A DNA stretch of 64,000 nucleotides from Oegoconia quadripuncta (GCA_949316235.1 OX438742.1:34354853-34418852); one strand, 5' to 3'. Shown: positions 23,267 through 35,463, counted from the first letter of the stretch. Notes: generated by a model not told the origin, from the sequence alone. A program made the numbers and translations.

Positions 23267-24726
23267 TTAAAGTTATTGTGTCGCTTTGGCGCTAAATGTG
23301 CGATTCAAAGAAATCTAAAATGGCGCTTGCTGCGAATCAGTTCACACTAACATCCGTAGCACGTGCACCATATGAAGATGCTACTAGTGGTTGACCATTC
23401 AAACATCGACTGGATCAATCGAAGCGATTTGTGAATATGCCTACGCTACGAATCATCATCATCATCCTGTAGGACACCCGCCACTAATACTTCTGTTTTA
23501 TTCAATATTAGCATTAAACGTATTTCTTGATTGTATCATCCAATAAAATAAATAGATCAGTATGATGAAAGTTTGGTGAATCTTACGTATTTTATATTCC
23601 TAAATCTAAAGAAGATCTGACCCTATTGATGTTATTGGAGTATGTAAGGTACTTCTCCTAATAGTACCTAGACAAGGGAACATAAATTTCTAAGTGCGTA
23701 ACGAACAACGTAACGAATTCGCTAAAATGTTTAAGTGCGCGTTTGACCGCCCAATCTTGTTAGAAATACAGTTAGAGCGTATGGGTTCGTGGTATCGTAT
23801 ATCTAGAACTTGTTTCTTTGGCCCGGAACACCGGTAATACTTTATCATGCCTAATAAAGTCCTAATTTGATTTGCTGTTCCTCTGGGCTCGAGTACCTAA
23901 CCTATAAATTATTATCAAGTTATGTCAACAAAGCAAATGTGTACATTTTTTGTACTTACAGGTAAAAAACCATCTTTCCTTCCAGACTGACATAATGGTA
24001 TATATCAAGTCATACACACTAATAAAAATTGTTTACTTAAGTTGCACAAAGGGATAGTTCCACCCTCAATCTATGCAGGGACTGTTTACGCGACCCGTCG
24101 AGTCGCCCGCACCCGCGTGCACTCTGATGTCTAACCCCGCCATCTGATGACGGAAACGCGATATCATAATCATAGGTTAGTTTTAAACAGAGCTCACGAT
24201 ACGTCATTCTTCACAGTGACATTAACGATACGATTGGATACAAAAATAAACCTTTAAGAGGCAATACAAGTACACTGATTGAGCATACACGACACTACTA
24301 TATATGTATAAATAAACGGTATATACAAAGTAACAATATCTACATATATATTTTCTTTTATTGATAAGGTTGCCTACCCACGTCTGACAATCGGTAACCG
24401 AATTTTTATCGGCCAGAAATGAATACTATAGATAGCAAATTGAAAGGCACATGTCCTACAAAAAGTCGGTCACAAAATCGGTGACAATGGTATCGGCCCG
24501 ATTAAACCTACAAGAAGTCTGACGTAGACGGGCAGTCTTATTACAACAACTGCTGCAACGACAAAACAATTGTAGTAAGTAGGTACCCACTACAAGTTCC
24601 TCCTTACTCAATACAATTATTAATGTAAACAAAACAGTGATGTAAATATTAACAAGATTACAAGTAAAAGCAAATTCATACATTCATTATAGTAAACTCC
24701 TTTAAAATCCAAAACCGTTGGATATG
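23267..24726. other. No gene seen
   Basis: Mostly AT-rich. A GC-richer patch at 24060-24170 and a short (ATC)n run at 23452-23466 are the only departures. No frame of interest. Confidence 0.45.
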
Positions 24727-24925
24727 TACCACCATCATATCTAAATCTGCCGCCAAGCAGCAATGTTATAATAGCAATGTCCGGTTCCGGTTGTCAGAGA
24801 TAAGATAGCCAGTCCCCCAAATATGTTGGGGTTTCCGGGTCAGTTCGCTTCCACCTTCGACCTCATCTTCACTTAACATCAGGTGTGATTGAGGTCAAGT
24901 ACCAACCCGTTGTGCATAAAAAAAA
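24727..24925 (+). repeat. SINE-A, 5'-truncated copy
   Basis: It begins inside the body at TACCACCATC and runs through CTGCCGCCAAGCAGCAATG, the GGTTCCGGTTGTCAGAGATAA block and the ACATCAGGTGTGATTGAGG tail to an A-run at 24918-24925. It is shorter at the 5' end than the copy at 5664-5890. Confidence 0.8.
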
Positions 24926-27500
24926 TGTTATAAATAGATATAGTTGTATAATGATAAGTATTTTATTTATTTACAAAATTATTGCACGGTCGTAGAAAAA
25001 GTGTTAGTATTGTACTGCGTAATAACAAGGCATAAGGCTCGCGCTGTCTAATATGTGAATGGCCCTCATTACTGAGCAGTTGCATAGACCACTATTTCAA
25101 TTACTATGGCAAAGCTATTTCGTCAACTCGCTGGTTTAGGCCTCTAAATTGTTAATATACTCTGTACAAATTCAATCACCACGAGATAATACCATGGTGA
25201 GAGACTGGAGAACATCCGCCCCTAGCAACTCCGTGTCTAATGAAGTTTAAGTTTATACTCATCACGTTTTAGAAATTGTGTTCCCTTTGTGTAACTAATT
25301 GAAATAGGTACTAGTAGGTTTCGGAAATAGTTACGTAATCTACATAAGCATAGCTGCATAAAATAACTGTAAATTGAAAATTAGAAAACAAATGTTTATA
25401 TCATATACATCTACACCAAACCAATTGTGTCTACCCAAAATTTAATGTAAAATATAAAAAAAAATGATAAACCCTCGAAAGTCTTTGCCATCATTAAAAA
25501 ATACAAGAAAGAAACGCGTTAAAAGCTAAATACCTTCGAAACGGCTAAATCCATTTTCATCAAACAACTTGTCGGGGTAAAAAAAATGTTTGCTCAACCT
25601 CCTATTCTAACAGATTATTGCAGGATTATAAATAACAAAAACTTATTTTTCCAGACGTATTGAAAACTGCCGAGCAACTTTTAACTCAGTTACGGGAAGT
25701 TTTAATTGAAAACTACCTCAAACTCAGAACATTTAAGACAGCCAGATCAATTGATAGATTCTAGGAAGGGTTTAGGAAAACTTCCTGAAAGCTTCCTTGG
25801 CAGTATGGAAAGTTTCGGCTGTTTTCAACTAATTGAACTGCTTTATTTATAAGTTTTAAGAAGGTTTAATCTGTCCAGTGACGCCCTTATTGGATACATT
25901 AAGATTATTAAATACAGAACAACTCAAAAAAATCGCTACATTCGGAAAACCTAAAAGCTAACTTAAATAATACCTTAATAGTTTTAATGTTTGGGGTTAT
26001 TTTCCAAAAGTCACGATTATAAAATTATTGATAAATCGATTTTTATCAATTATTTAAATTTCTCGAAAACAACCATATTTGAAGCTATGGATTATTTATT
26101 ATTAGCTTTAGTTTTCTAGTGCCGACCAAAACAATATTTTTGATTTATGCTGTATTTAAAAAGAAATCTTAATTTATCCAATGAGGGGCGCCACTGGACG
26201 GATTAAACCCTCTTAACATACGGAAATGTCTCATAAGCACAAAACAGTTTATAATGCACATCTCAATGTGCATTGTTATAGGTATATTATGTCCTAAACT
26301 TTCATAAACATAATGTTTACTACTTACCTACCCGGTACAGTCGTGCATGATTTGAAAATCACTCGACGAAATTCAAATTAAAGAGATTACAATCAATCGA
26401 CGGATTGCTGCAAGATCCATTCGAAAGTTTAGTGTTAACAAATATCTATAGATTACCGATAATTGAGGATGTGATGCAAATATTCCATTAGAAAGGTTTT
26501 GGCGAAGGTTTCTATAATTCATTGTCTCCGTACATACTCTCACGCGATATCTTAAAAGGATCACATTCATCGTAGACTATGAAGTGATATAACATTAGAT
26601 GGGAAATTTAATCTTCTTGTAATATCTGCCATTAAGATAAGCTAATTTAATAAACATAATATAAGTAATTAAAAGTGTAAACGATAAGGAGCCGGTCGAA
26701 TAACCATTTATCGATTAAAAACTTTAACGGATTGAAAGGATTACAAGCAAGATTAACGACGTGATATTTGAAACATACCTCGTGCTAGAAAATCGTGAAA
26801 TTACAAGAGTGGTAGATATGCGTAATAGTAATGTATGTAGGTAGTTAATTCACACGCGCACTCGTGGGTGGCATTTATAAATTGGTGGTTAAATTACATG
26901 TTAGAAGAATAGTGCCATTGACACGGCATCTGTCGGGACAGTGCCCCCATAATAACCGTGAACAGATGGACCAACAATATACGAAACGAGTTCAAAGGTT
27001 CCAGCGAGATCCACTTTGTAGTTACATAATGGACGTGAATAAATAAACATTACAAAACTTTTAAAACAAGTTGTCATGTTGATCACGTGATGGACGCAAA
27101 GTACCTAGGTATACTTAATATATCGTTCTAAAATATTAATTTATGCCGTCGATTAAGCAAAGGTTAGCAGCTAAAGTGGCCTTAACTTGATTTTCAAGGT
27201 ACCTAACTAATAAAATTGAAGACGAACTTGAAGTGAAAAGAGTTCGAGTAGTCAATTGAAGATTTTAATAGTTATACATAAAGTTAAGTTAGTATACAGT
27301 CGGCACCAAGTCAACAACATCTTATTACACGGCTCTAAGCTTTAAAATCGAACAACATATAGTGTTACCCTTGCGCTGCAGGCCACCGTAATGTCATCTA
27401 AAGGATTGTCAGCTGTACAAATGTTTCACCAAGGCTAAGCAATTCATGATCCCAGTACAATCGAAGTATTAAAGAAGCCTGTAGTCGTGCAGTATAAATA
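24926..27500. other. No gene; fragment of Repeat-E
   Basis: Mostly unassignable AT-rich DNA. At 25490-25580 a Repeat-E fragment is visible (AAAAGCTAAATACCTTCGAA, then CGGCTAAATCCATTTTCAT). The frames at 26373-26570 and 26864-27086 resemble nothing I know. Confidence 0.45.
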
Positions 27501-27909
27501 TTAGGTTTTTACCTATGAAATTGGAGATTTTTTTCTTCGTTAATCATAATGTACCAACTCCCACGATTCTAAAGCTATTTCCAAATTTGGTTCATTATTT
27601 GGAAAATAGAATATATTTTCAAGGTGAAATATTTTTTAATGTCTGAGCTAAACCACATAATAAAAAAACTTGAACACAGCTCTTTTCACGAGCTTCCCAT
27701 ATTATTTCTTAGATTCGCAGATTTATAAAGCGGTTACTTTTAAAAATTAACACTGCCTATATTTAACTTAATGTTATCCGATAATACACACAAAGTTTAG
27801 CTAAGTTTGGATTTGCCGTTCCCAAAAAATTTCAATATTGTTTGTATGGAGAAACCAGTGTTAATGAAATACTTCAGACAAAACGCCAATTTCATTGGTA
27901 AGGACCTAA
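27501..27909. mobile_element. MITE-T copy 2 (inverted relative to copy 1)
   Basis: A 409-bp element flanked by TA (27499-27500 and 27910-27911). The ends are TTAGGTTTTTACCTATGAAA and, on the other strand, TTAGGTCCTTACCAATGAAA. Its interior aligns along its whole length with 7384-7809 when reversed, with many substitutions and small indels, so the two copies are not recent sisters. Non-coding. Confidence 0.85.
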
Positions 27910-27911
27910 TA

Positions 27912-28444
27912 TAATGTTTTGAAATCACGTGCTCATAGTGTCATTTGTGACTTCGATACAATTTCAAACAGTAGTATTAGTTATTTAAACTTAGGTATAC
28001 CAATCAATACTATATTTAATTTGAATACCTTCAAAGGATTGAAAAATTTAGAATTAATCACTTTTACCCCAATCGATCTATGCCTCGATTTTGTTGGCTT
28101 ACTTATTCGGTGGTAGGTAAGTACATAAATATGGTAATTAGAAATACGAGTGAGTTCTTTGATTCTGTGCTTCTCCAGCCAGACTCAAATTGAAACTACA
28201 CAGGTAACATATACCTACATATGTAAAAAATAAGTACAATAGTAGATGCCGAAGCCGCTGACCAAGAATAACGCCGAAGTGAACGGTTTTATAAAAAAGT
28301 TCTTTCTAAAATATACAATTGCTCTCTAAAAAAGATAAATTTAAATTTGAAGCGCAAAAAAAAACCAAATGAGCCTAAAACATTGAGGCGGTAGAGGTGC
28401 ACATGAGCAGAAAGTAGAGTAGCTCGGAAATAAATAAATATCCT
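27912..28444. other. No recognisable gene
   Basis: A 65-codon frame at 27919-28116 has no family resemblance and no splice context. Confidence 0.4.
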
Positions 28445-28690
28445 TAGGCATACACACAGCGCTAACTAGTTCCACACTAAGCCATGCGGCTTGCATTATG
28501 GATACCATATGGTTGATATACTACACAAATATATTTTTTTTGTAAATAGGTATATACATATTATTAATGTAAACTCGGATACACACATTCATTTCATCAT
28601 AATACAAACATATACCCCTAGCGGGATTTGAACCCACGACCTTCTAGTAGCAATTATGATTTCTAACCCCTACACCAAACCAAACAGATC
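28445..28690 (-). repeat. SINE-C, copy 2
   Basis: The tRNA-like head at 28690-28620 on the minus strand reads GGTTTGGTGTAGGGGTTAG (A-box region) and GTGGGTTCAAATCCCGC (B-box). The body shares ATGGATACCATATGGTTGAT with copy 1 at 17825-18045. Confidence 0.75.
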
Positions 28691-28839
28691 GTCATAAATA
28701 GTATAGTTTGCATTTTAAAATAATTAGTTTTAACTTTAACAGTAGTTTTAGGTCTACTATAACTTGGTATTTTATGAGTAATTATGGAATCTATTTTAAA
28801 TTTCTTTTAAATACAAACTGATTCTAGTATTTCTCCTGG

Positions 28840-28905
28840 TGACTACCGCCTGTGGTCTCTGTCTACCCCTACGGGAAACAGGCGTGACATTATGTATGTA
28901 TGTAT
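28840..28905 (+). repeat. Short dispersed repeat with GTAT tail
   Basis: The block GTGGTCTCTGTCTACCCCTA, then GGCGTGACATTATGTATGTATG, is a common 3' tail of lepidopteran retroposons from my memory of the families. No coding content. Confidence 0.45.
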
Positions 28906-30098
28906 TATCGCCCATGACCCTTAGCTGTGACATAAATAACAAATACCTAACCTTTCACTCCTTTCATCAAGAGTCGACTCCTAGGTTGCATGATGTGTGC
29001 CTGGTATGGAAATCCCTTATAAGTTAGTAAACCTGAAATTTACCGTGTTTTTGTAACAGACGATGGCTTACCTGAAACAAAAATGTTTACACATTAGCAC
29101 AGAATTAATATAGTACATTAGTATCACATCAAATTCGCAAACAATGTCCTGAAATGAGTCAGAAAGGTGTGTGACAATGGGAGGTAGGGAATTTTGTTCT
29201 ATTTGTGTGTCGTTCAGTGTGTTAAACAAAAGATTTCTATTCTAGTATCGATTTTACAGTTAAGAAAAAGTATATGAATGGAATTTTGAAAAGTAACTTG
29301 CCTGGTGCGAAAAATATACCCACAAAAGTAACAGAAAAATCACATAGCCATAAAAAAGTATTATTATTTTTATGGCATCAGCCCATAAGGTTATTAATGA
29401 AATAAAACAGAGACCACGAAATCTAACATTAGATACTTGCCTTTTATAATTTTATTAAATTTAATTAAATAACAGGAAGTCCACGAAAATATTTTAATTC
29501 AAATTGTACGAGTTGATGCAGTTGTTCCATCTGTACCTAAAATCTATATAATTTATTACTGCCCACTTATACACAAGTATAAATACATAAAATCATTGAA
29601 ACAATGTGTTTATCTAAAATAGATATGATTTCATAGAACGAATTTATCTACATTAATTTCGCGATTTAAATATTACAAATTTGATCTAAACAATAATAGG
29701 TGAAAGAATAACTGTGAATTGTGAATACACTGTGCACTAAGAAATAGGCGTATATAATAAATCGATGGTGAAATTATAACTTATGGATGTAGGTATAGTA
29801 ATTCATATATGTAGACTACAGTACCGTGAATACCCACACTTAGGTATTTGAGTTAATATACTATAGATCGCTATAAAAACGATTTAATCATAGGTGTGGC
29901 AACGAGATGAAACTAATTCGATTTGTTGGTGCTATAGTTAGAAGAATTTATGTACATCGTAGATACAAACATATAGCATGTGCAAAAAAGGCTTCGCATA
30001 CGCGGGCGACCTCAATAGATAGTTAAAGAATTAATATAAAATGGTAGGAATTTTTTATATAGTAATTAACAATGTGCAAATATGGAAGGTATTAATTT
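28906..30098. other. No gene seen
   Basis: AT-rich, with no dispersed repeat or coding frame that I can support. Confidence 0.45.
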
Positions 30099-30430
30099 AA
30101 CCACCTCCGTGGCTCAATGTAAACAACATTGAGTTTACGATTCGGAGGTCGCGGGTTCGATCCCCAGCGGGGTACATGTTTAAGTACTCGGTTTGGTTGG
30201 TGGTAGGGCATTTTAAATGTCCGCCTGGCTAGCTACCACCATCTTATCTAAATCTGCCGCTAAGCAGCAATGTCAATAGCATTGTTGTGTTCCGGTTGTC
30301 AGAAATAAGATAGCCAATCCCCCAAATGTGTTGCGGTTTCCGGGTTAGTACACTTCCACCTTCGACCTCATCTTCACTTAACATCAGGTGTGATTGAGGT
30401 CAAGTACCAGCCCGTTGCTCATAAAAAAAA
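30099..30430 (+). repeat. SINE-A, full-length copy
   Basis: A complete tRNA-derived retroposon of about 332 bp. The head 30099-30176 has an A-box (CGTGGCTCAATGT) and a perfect B-box (GGTTCGATCCC, 30154-30164), the two internal promoters of RNA polymerase III. The body carries the CCGCCTGGCTAGCTACCACC and TTCCGGTTGTCAGAAATAAG blocks. The tail has ACATCAGGTGTGATTGAGG and ends in ATAAAAAAAA. Copies at 5664, 24727, 32338 and 36856 define the family. A clean target duplication was not found. Confidence 0.88.
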
Positions 30431-30439
30431 TGAAAAAGG

Positions 30440-30740
30440 AAAGTATACCTGATGTAAATGTAATCAATCATGTGGGGAAACAGCCTACTATCACTGGAAG
30501 ATTATGGGACCATAATCCACCACCCGCCTAGTGGATTTGTGTTAAACTAGTCTAGGCCGAGAATCAATATTTTCAAGTCGCCCCTTGGGCTACCAGCTTA
30601 CTTTACCGACTGCAATTTATTGAAAACAAATGGGACCGACTATTTATCGTCCCCTCCGAAGCATGGAAGCACTCTTATTAAAATGCCACTAGTGGTCACG
30701 CACCTAAGGACTGTCCACGCCAGACATTGGTTAACTTCGC
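30440..30740 (+). repeat. Repeat-F, copy 1
   Basis: Contains GGGACCGACTATTTATCG, then CCTCCGAAGCATGGAAGCAC and AAAATGCCACTAGTGGTCA. The same chain of words appears at 44738-44820 (plus) and 55380-55470 (minus), so this is an old dispersed repeat, probably a LINE UTR. The minus-strand frame at 30640-30834 is a shadow. Confidence 0.55.
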
Positions 30741-31226
30741 TAATCGATAACATAAGTAAGTCGTGTACAGTCAACTCTATAACAGGATAAAGTAGCAGTC
30801 CCAAAAAACCTATATCAGTTCCATCTAACAGCAATAGGAACGTTTATGCAAGATTAGCGTTTGAAATATATATAGGTACAGTTCTAATAATGAAATAGTT
30901 TTTAAATGACGGTGAGTGAGTGTTTGCAAGACTGGAAGAAGATAGATCTTTAAAAGTACTAATAACGCTAACAGCCTTTCTTCTCCTCAGCAGGGCCACG
31001 GCCTGCTATCAATGGAATTTATAATGGATGTTTCTATATTTTAAACTAACATCCTATGTAATAAGACTAATATTTCATAAAAGATCGTAAGTATTTCTTC
31101 ATCCTTCTTCAGATAGGGACATATGTTTTATTCAGTGTTACAATAGTTTAATTAAAGAAAATTTATTTATTTAAAAACAGTAACAAATGAAGAGATGGAA
31201 TTTAAATATAAACTAGAACAACAACA
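30741..31226. other. No gene seen
   Basis: Unassignable AT-rich spacer. Confidence 0.45.
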
Positions 31227-31312
31227 ACCGCCTTTGTACACTTCATCATCTATGTTAAATGTTCTTTGTATTTTATTTTTGTTTGCAATAAAGAATTTAA
31301 TAATAATAATAG
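31227..31312 (+). repeat. LINE 3' tail with (AAT)n, sense orientation
   Basis: Partner of 791-920. It reads CCGCCTTTGTACACTTCATC, then AAATGTTCTTTGTATTTTAT, GCAATAAAGAATTT and (AAT)4. The GCAATAAAG signal and simple-repeat end mark a LINE 3' terminus. The two copies agree at most positions over about 85 bp. Confidence 0.65.
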
Positions 31313-32337
31313 AACAGATGTAAACAATTGGGGCCGCGTGGTAAGGTACCCAAAACGCTGGCAGCGTTTCATCGCTGGATGCAAGATACTTAAGCGTTGA
31401 GCGAGGAAACAACCAGCTCTCGGGTCACCAGTGACATAAATTAATTAATTTAAAAATATATTGCGTGGATGCATTATACATAAATGTGTTTGCTTAGGCT
31501 TAGGCTTAGCCAGTGAAAGCCGGACAGACAGACTTACGCATTTAAGTAATTAGTACAGACAAGTACAGACCCACCTCCCTTCGTGTATTGCAGCGAAACA
31601 TATTTTTACGATGCCTGTGTAATTCAGTAAGATTGTAACCCAATCGTGGGAAGCGCCTCATATTTTGTTACACCAGTGAACTCGAGGGAATTGAATTTCT
31701 GAAGGCTTCGATTCTGAAGGGCAAAAAATGTTTGTGCTACTTTTTCGCAAAGTGAAACCTGTTTGTTCATTTAATTACATCAACTTTCATTAATTTTACG
31801 TGGTTTATTTACAAGCTTACTTAATGTTGACAACTCTTGTATTGAAACAAGAATATCTTATGTCCTAAGGTTAAATTAGGAGTCTTATATACAGTAAATG
31901 ACTATATATTGAAAATTTTGAAAATTCCTGCGAAAACATGATAAAACCAAGCCAACTAAAAGCTAAATATGTTCGAAACGGCTTAACCGATTTCCATCAA
32001 ACACGGGTAAGTGAAAATTTAGAATACTTATTCTCGAAAGACTATGATATCATATCATCGAAATACACCTAAAAACGGCTTTAAAAGCTAAAAAAATTTT
32101 ATTCGTAAAATAATGAATAAATAATAATTTGGCAATGTTGTGGATTTTCATTCTTTAATTTTTAACTACTTATACCATCTACTCTTTCTATAATGCAATA
32201 AATATAGTACAATACAGAATGCTATAATTCGTGTTAGTTCGACTTATTTGCCAATAAACACAGGTTGGAACCTAGATATATTAACAGGCTACTGTTTTAA
32301 TATATAAAAGATGTAAAATTATATATGATATAAAGTT
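31313..32337. other. No gene; Repeat-E fragment inside
   Basis: At 31913-32050 there is a Repeat-E piece (TTGAAAATTTTGAAAATTCC, AAAAGCTAAATATGTTCGAA, then CCGATTTCCATCAAACACG). Otherwise nothing is recognisable. Confidence 0.45.
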
Positions 32338-32522
32338 TTGTGCACAATGGGTTAGCGCTTGATCTCAATCACACCTGATGTTAAGTGAAGATGAGGCCGA
32401 AGATGAATGGAACCCCTAAACAGCCGGAAAAGACAGACACACAAGATGGTGATAACTGGCCAGGTGAATATTTAATGTCCTACCACCAACCAAACCTCGG
32501 TACTCGTACCCTGCTGGAAATC
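32338..32522 (-). repeat. SINE-A, degenerate internally deleted copy
   Basis: On the minus strand it keeps parts of head and body (GGTACTCGTACC..GAGGTTTGGTTGGTGGTAGG region, 32522-32478) and the 3' tail (32400-32340), but most of the middle block is lost. It is older than the other copies. Confidence 0.7.
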
Positions 32523-32629
32523 TTCAACATATTGGGGTCAGGCTAGCCAAAGTTGTACAAAGCATAATATGCCTTTCCTGAAAATATTTACGATTAGAAA
32601 CTTTGAACGAGTCTAGCTAGCTACACGTG

Positions 32630-33054
32630 TTACCATACCACGTCACACTACGTCGCTCCGATACTGATTCTCATTAGAGATGCTTACAAATACAACATGT
32701 AAATAATTTAAAAACTTAGTTCTAGTCTTTACCATTACTCTTTTTTTCTCTTTTTATTGAAAACTTTTACTCGAAGAGCTTCATATAATATTTAGTGCCT
32801 GCGTCACAGGCTTTGCCTAGTGCGGGACCCACAGGTAATGCGTATCATTTTGTTAACTGCTAGCTGTAGGATTGTAGTATATGTATATATTGATTCGCGT
32901 GTAACTGCTGTGTGAAATTCAATAAATTATTCTTATCTTACAAAGATATATTCACAATTCACTTTTCCGTTACCATACCACGTCACACCACGTCCCTCCG
33001 ATACCGATTCTCATTATAGATGCTTACAAAGATATATTCACAATTCACTTTCCG
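32630..33054. repeat. Interleaved local direct repeats
   Basis: A 60-bp unit (TTACCATACCACGTCACAC...GATGCTTACAAA) occurs at 32630-32690 and again at 32970-33030. A 31-bp unit (TTACAAAGATATATTCACAA...) occurs at 32938-32968 and 33024-33054. The second 60-bp copy is therefore bracketed by the two 31-bp copies. The sequence between (32800-32930) ends like a retroposon, with AATTCAATAAATTATTC. Confidence 0.75.
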
Positions 33055-33794
33055 ATGACCATTTTAAGGACAGCAGTAGTCTGACGAGGTAGGTATTCAA
33101 AAGTTACGCTCGATCTGGTTGAGGCCTAAAAAGTACACACGTTACATCTGATACATTTACCTATTTTTGCACAACAATCCATTATTTATACAGTACTATA
33201 ATATCAAAGTCTTTTACCTGCAACGCAAGATTTCATAGATGTAGACTCAGTTACTGGTCAGTAATCACATAGCACAGAATGAGGTCGAAGATCGGTATCA
33301 ACAACTAAATGACAATGTTATAAATAAATGAATGTCAAAACCCAAATAATTATCTAATTCGTCTTGAACAAACGTAAGCAAGAGAGATTAGAGATCTATA
33401 CGTGTAACATACTTCCAATTAGACTGACAGACAGCCGTCATAGCTGAGTACTTGCGATTTGCGCCTGCAAATTATCTATTGTGCAACTTAAATAAAAGCA
33501 AAAATCGCTAACACCCATCGCCAAAATGGTGGTAGTGTATGAGTGTGGAAAGCGTTATGTAACTATTTGAACACCTTTAATTGTATCTCCATTACAAAAA
33601 GTACGTTCAAAGCGATTTGAGGTATTTACTCTATCACTTGCTTGCTTTACTTAAGTACGGTGTTGTAATAGGTACGACTAATGGCTAGATACGTAATATT
33701 TACGTAATTAAAATATATATCCAGCAATTCTACTTAAATATAGGTAATTTACTCGAAATGAATTTGCTATTTTGCTATATCGAGTGAAGTTTGA
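33055..33794. other. No gene seen
   Basis: Unassignable AT-rich spacer up to the SINE-B target duplication. Confidence 0.45.
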
Positions 33795-33805
33795 TTCCAG
33801 GATCA

Positions 33806-34105
33806 TCATTATCAGCCTGTAAACAACCCATTGCACGGATATAGGCCTTCCCTCGTATATAAGGAAGTATGGGCCATAGTCCACCACGCTGGCACAATGC
33901 GGGTTGGGGACTTCACATGCCTTTGATTGTTATTTCTCATGGCATGCAGGTTTCCTCACGATGTTTTGCTTCACCGTTTAAGAGCAGCCGGATAAATGCA
34001 TATAAGTAATTAAATTTAAAAACTCATTGGAACATGGCCCGCCTGAGAATCGAACCCGGACCTCCTAAATAGGGAGACCGTGTCTTAACCGCTGAGCCAC
34101 CGACG
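33806..34105 (-). repeat. SINE-B with 11-bp target duplication
   Basis: A 300-bp tRNA-derived SINE on the minus strand, flanked by the exact 11-bp direct repeat TTCCAGGATCA (33795-33805 and 34106-34116). The head (34105-34030) has A-box GGTGGCTCAGCGGTTAAG and B-box GGGTTCGATTCTC. The body ends at 33806 with a run of ATGATAATGA-type sequence on the minus strand rather than a long A-run. Its intact target duplication makes it one of the younger insertions in the window. Confidence 0.88.
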
Positions 34106-34116
34106 TTCCAGGATCA

Positions 34117-34483
34117 ACTTTAAGCAAATTCGTTCACTAGAAGCGTGATTGAATGCACGTCTCAGTTATTACAGTTTCTCTAAAATTATTTTAATACACA
34201 TAACTATGAGCGTTTCCTTTAGATTAAATTGCCTACTATAAATTAATTCAACCTTTAATAACAATGATAACAATATTTATTCACACGCAATTAATTGAAG
34301 CGCAGAAAATTACAAAGTGCATCGACTGCTATAGGGTTGGTTCGGTTAAGTGCATTTGGAGTCAGCCAGAAAATAAGTAAGTATATATGATCTTTAAAAG
34401 AAATAAACGGCCGAATTGAAAACCTTTTCCTTTTTGAAGTCAGTTTAAAAGAATTATACAAAAATCAATTAACAACAACATCA
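34117..34483. other. No gene seen
   Basis: AT-rich spacer without recognisable features. Confidence 0.45.
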
Positions 34484-34565
34484 TATCAGCCGAAAGACGT
34501 CCACTGCAGGACAAAGGCCTCCCCCAAACATCTCCATAACGATCGGTCCTGCGATCGCAGTATAC
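34484..34565 (-). repeat. RTE-type LINE 3' coding tail
   Basis: On the minus strand, GGGGGAGGCCTTTGTCCTGC, GTGGACGTCTTTCGGCTGAT and ATGATG: the end of the lepidopteran RTE-like ORF and start of its tail. It is better preserved than 11880-11935. Confidence 0.65.
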
Positions 34566-35059
34566 ATAAACATAAAAACTTCAGACTAATTGAGAATCTT
34601 CTCCTTCTTAATATTTCTATTTTTATATTTATAACATATAAATTTAGTGAAGTACCACTAGGAGAACGGAAGTCTATATTAAAGTCGGTTGTTTAGCCAA
34701 TTTCTGTAGGAGCAATTATTCCGAACTTCCGTTGTCCTTTCTTATGCTTCTTGATAATTCGCAAGTAATCCCGATCCCGCAGCAATTTATTCTCTGGCTT
34801 ATGAATTTAAGCCTCCACGTCTATGGTAGAGTGGACGGACGTCATACAATTTTGATCCATGCGGTCTATATTCTTATCATGTAAACGAGATTCATTACCA
34901 AGCCTTCACTTTCTCTGAGTGGACTTGTCAAAATTAGCTTTACGCCTGTCTCGAGCGAGACATGTGTTTAGTTAAAGTAATTTTGGAGGCGTAACATTGT
35001 AATTTGCGCCTAAATCGACACTGATTGTGTAATTGTGAATGTACAAGATTTTTATTGTA
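34566..35059. other. No gene seen
   Basis: Spacer without recognisable coding or repeat sequence. Confidence 0.45.
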
Positions 35060-35061
35060 TA

Positions 35062-35461
35062 CAGGGTGAAATTTAATACGTGTAATTCCTGTTTACTGGT
35101 GACTCCACTCCTGATTACGAACAACTTTCCACTAGGAACCATAACCGAATTCGATCAAAACATTTTCGATTACCCATATAAGGTACCAAAGCCAGTCTGA
35201 ACTCACCTTTAGTATGGAAATCCAACAATTTTCGGCTGAATTTGGCTAAGGTTCGATAAGGTGGAAAGCGGTCCGTAATCAGGAGTGGTGTCACCAGCCG
35301 AAAATTGTCGGACTTCCATACTAAAGGTGGTTTCAGAATGGTTTACGTTGTATATTAATCGTATTTTCTTTTATCGAATTGTGTTTCCTTGGGGAAAGTT
35401 ATTAGTAATCAAGAGTGGCCTCACCAGTTAATGGGAATTACACGAATTCAAATTGACCCTG
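35062..35461. mobile_element. Foldback MITE with nested inverted repeats
   Basis: A 400-bp element flanked by TA (35060-35061 and 35462-35463). Both ends start CAGGGT, and the TIRs extend about 90 bp with many substitutions. Inside, a second inverted pair of about 39 bp (around 35200-35239 and 35297-35335; core CCTTTAGTATGGAA and ACAATTTTCGGCTG) forms its own stem. The loop (35272-35298) carries another inverted copy of a 27-bp piece of the left arm (core CCACTCCTGATTACG). It has no coding capacity. The CAGGGT ends and TA target suggest mobilisation by a Tc1/mariner-type enzyme. Confidence 0.85.
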
Positions 35462-35463
35462 TA

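Noticed and set aside
23452..23466. CRISPR array or bacterial feature suggested by short repeats
   Set aside because: The repeats are simple microsatellites (ATC, AAT, ACA). The window has eukaryotic repeat content and no spacer-repeat pattern.
30150..30180. True tRNA gene at the SINE-A head
   Set aside because: A- and B-boxes are present, but the cloverleaf is not intact and the sequence continues directly into the SINE body. The other tRNA-like heads (17081, 18000, 28630, 34050, 52990) fail for the same reason.
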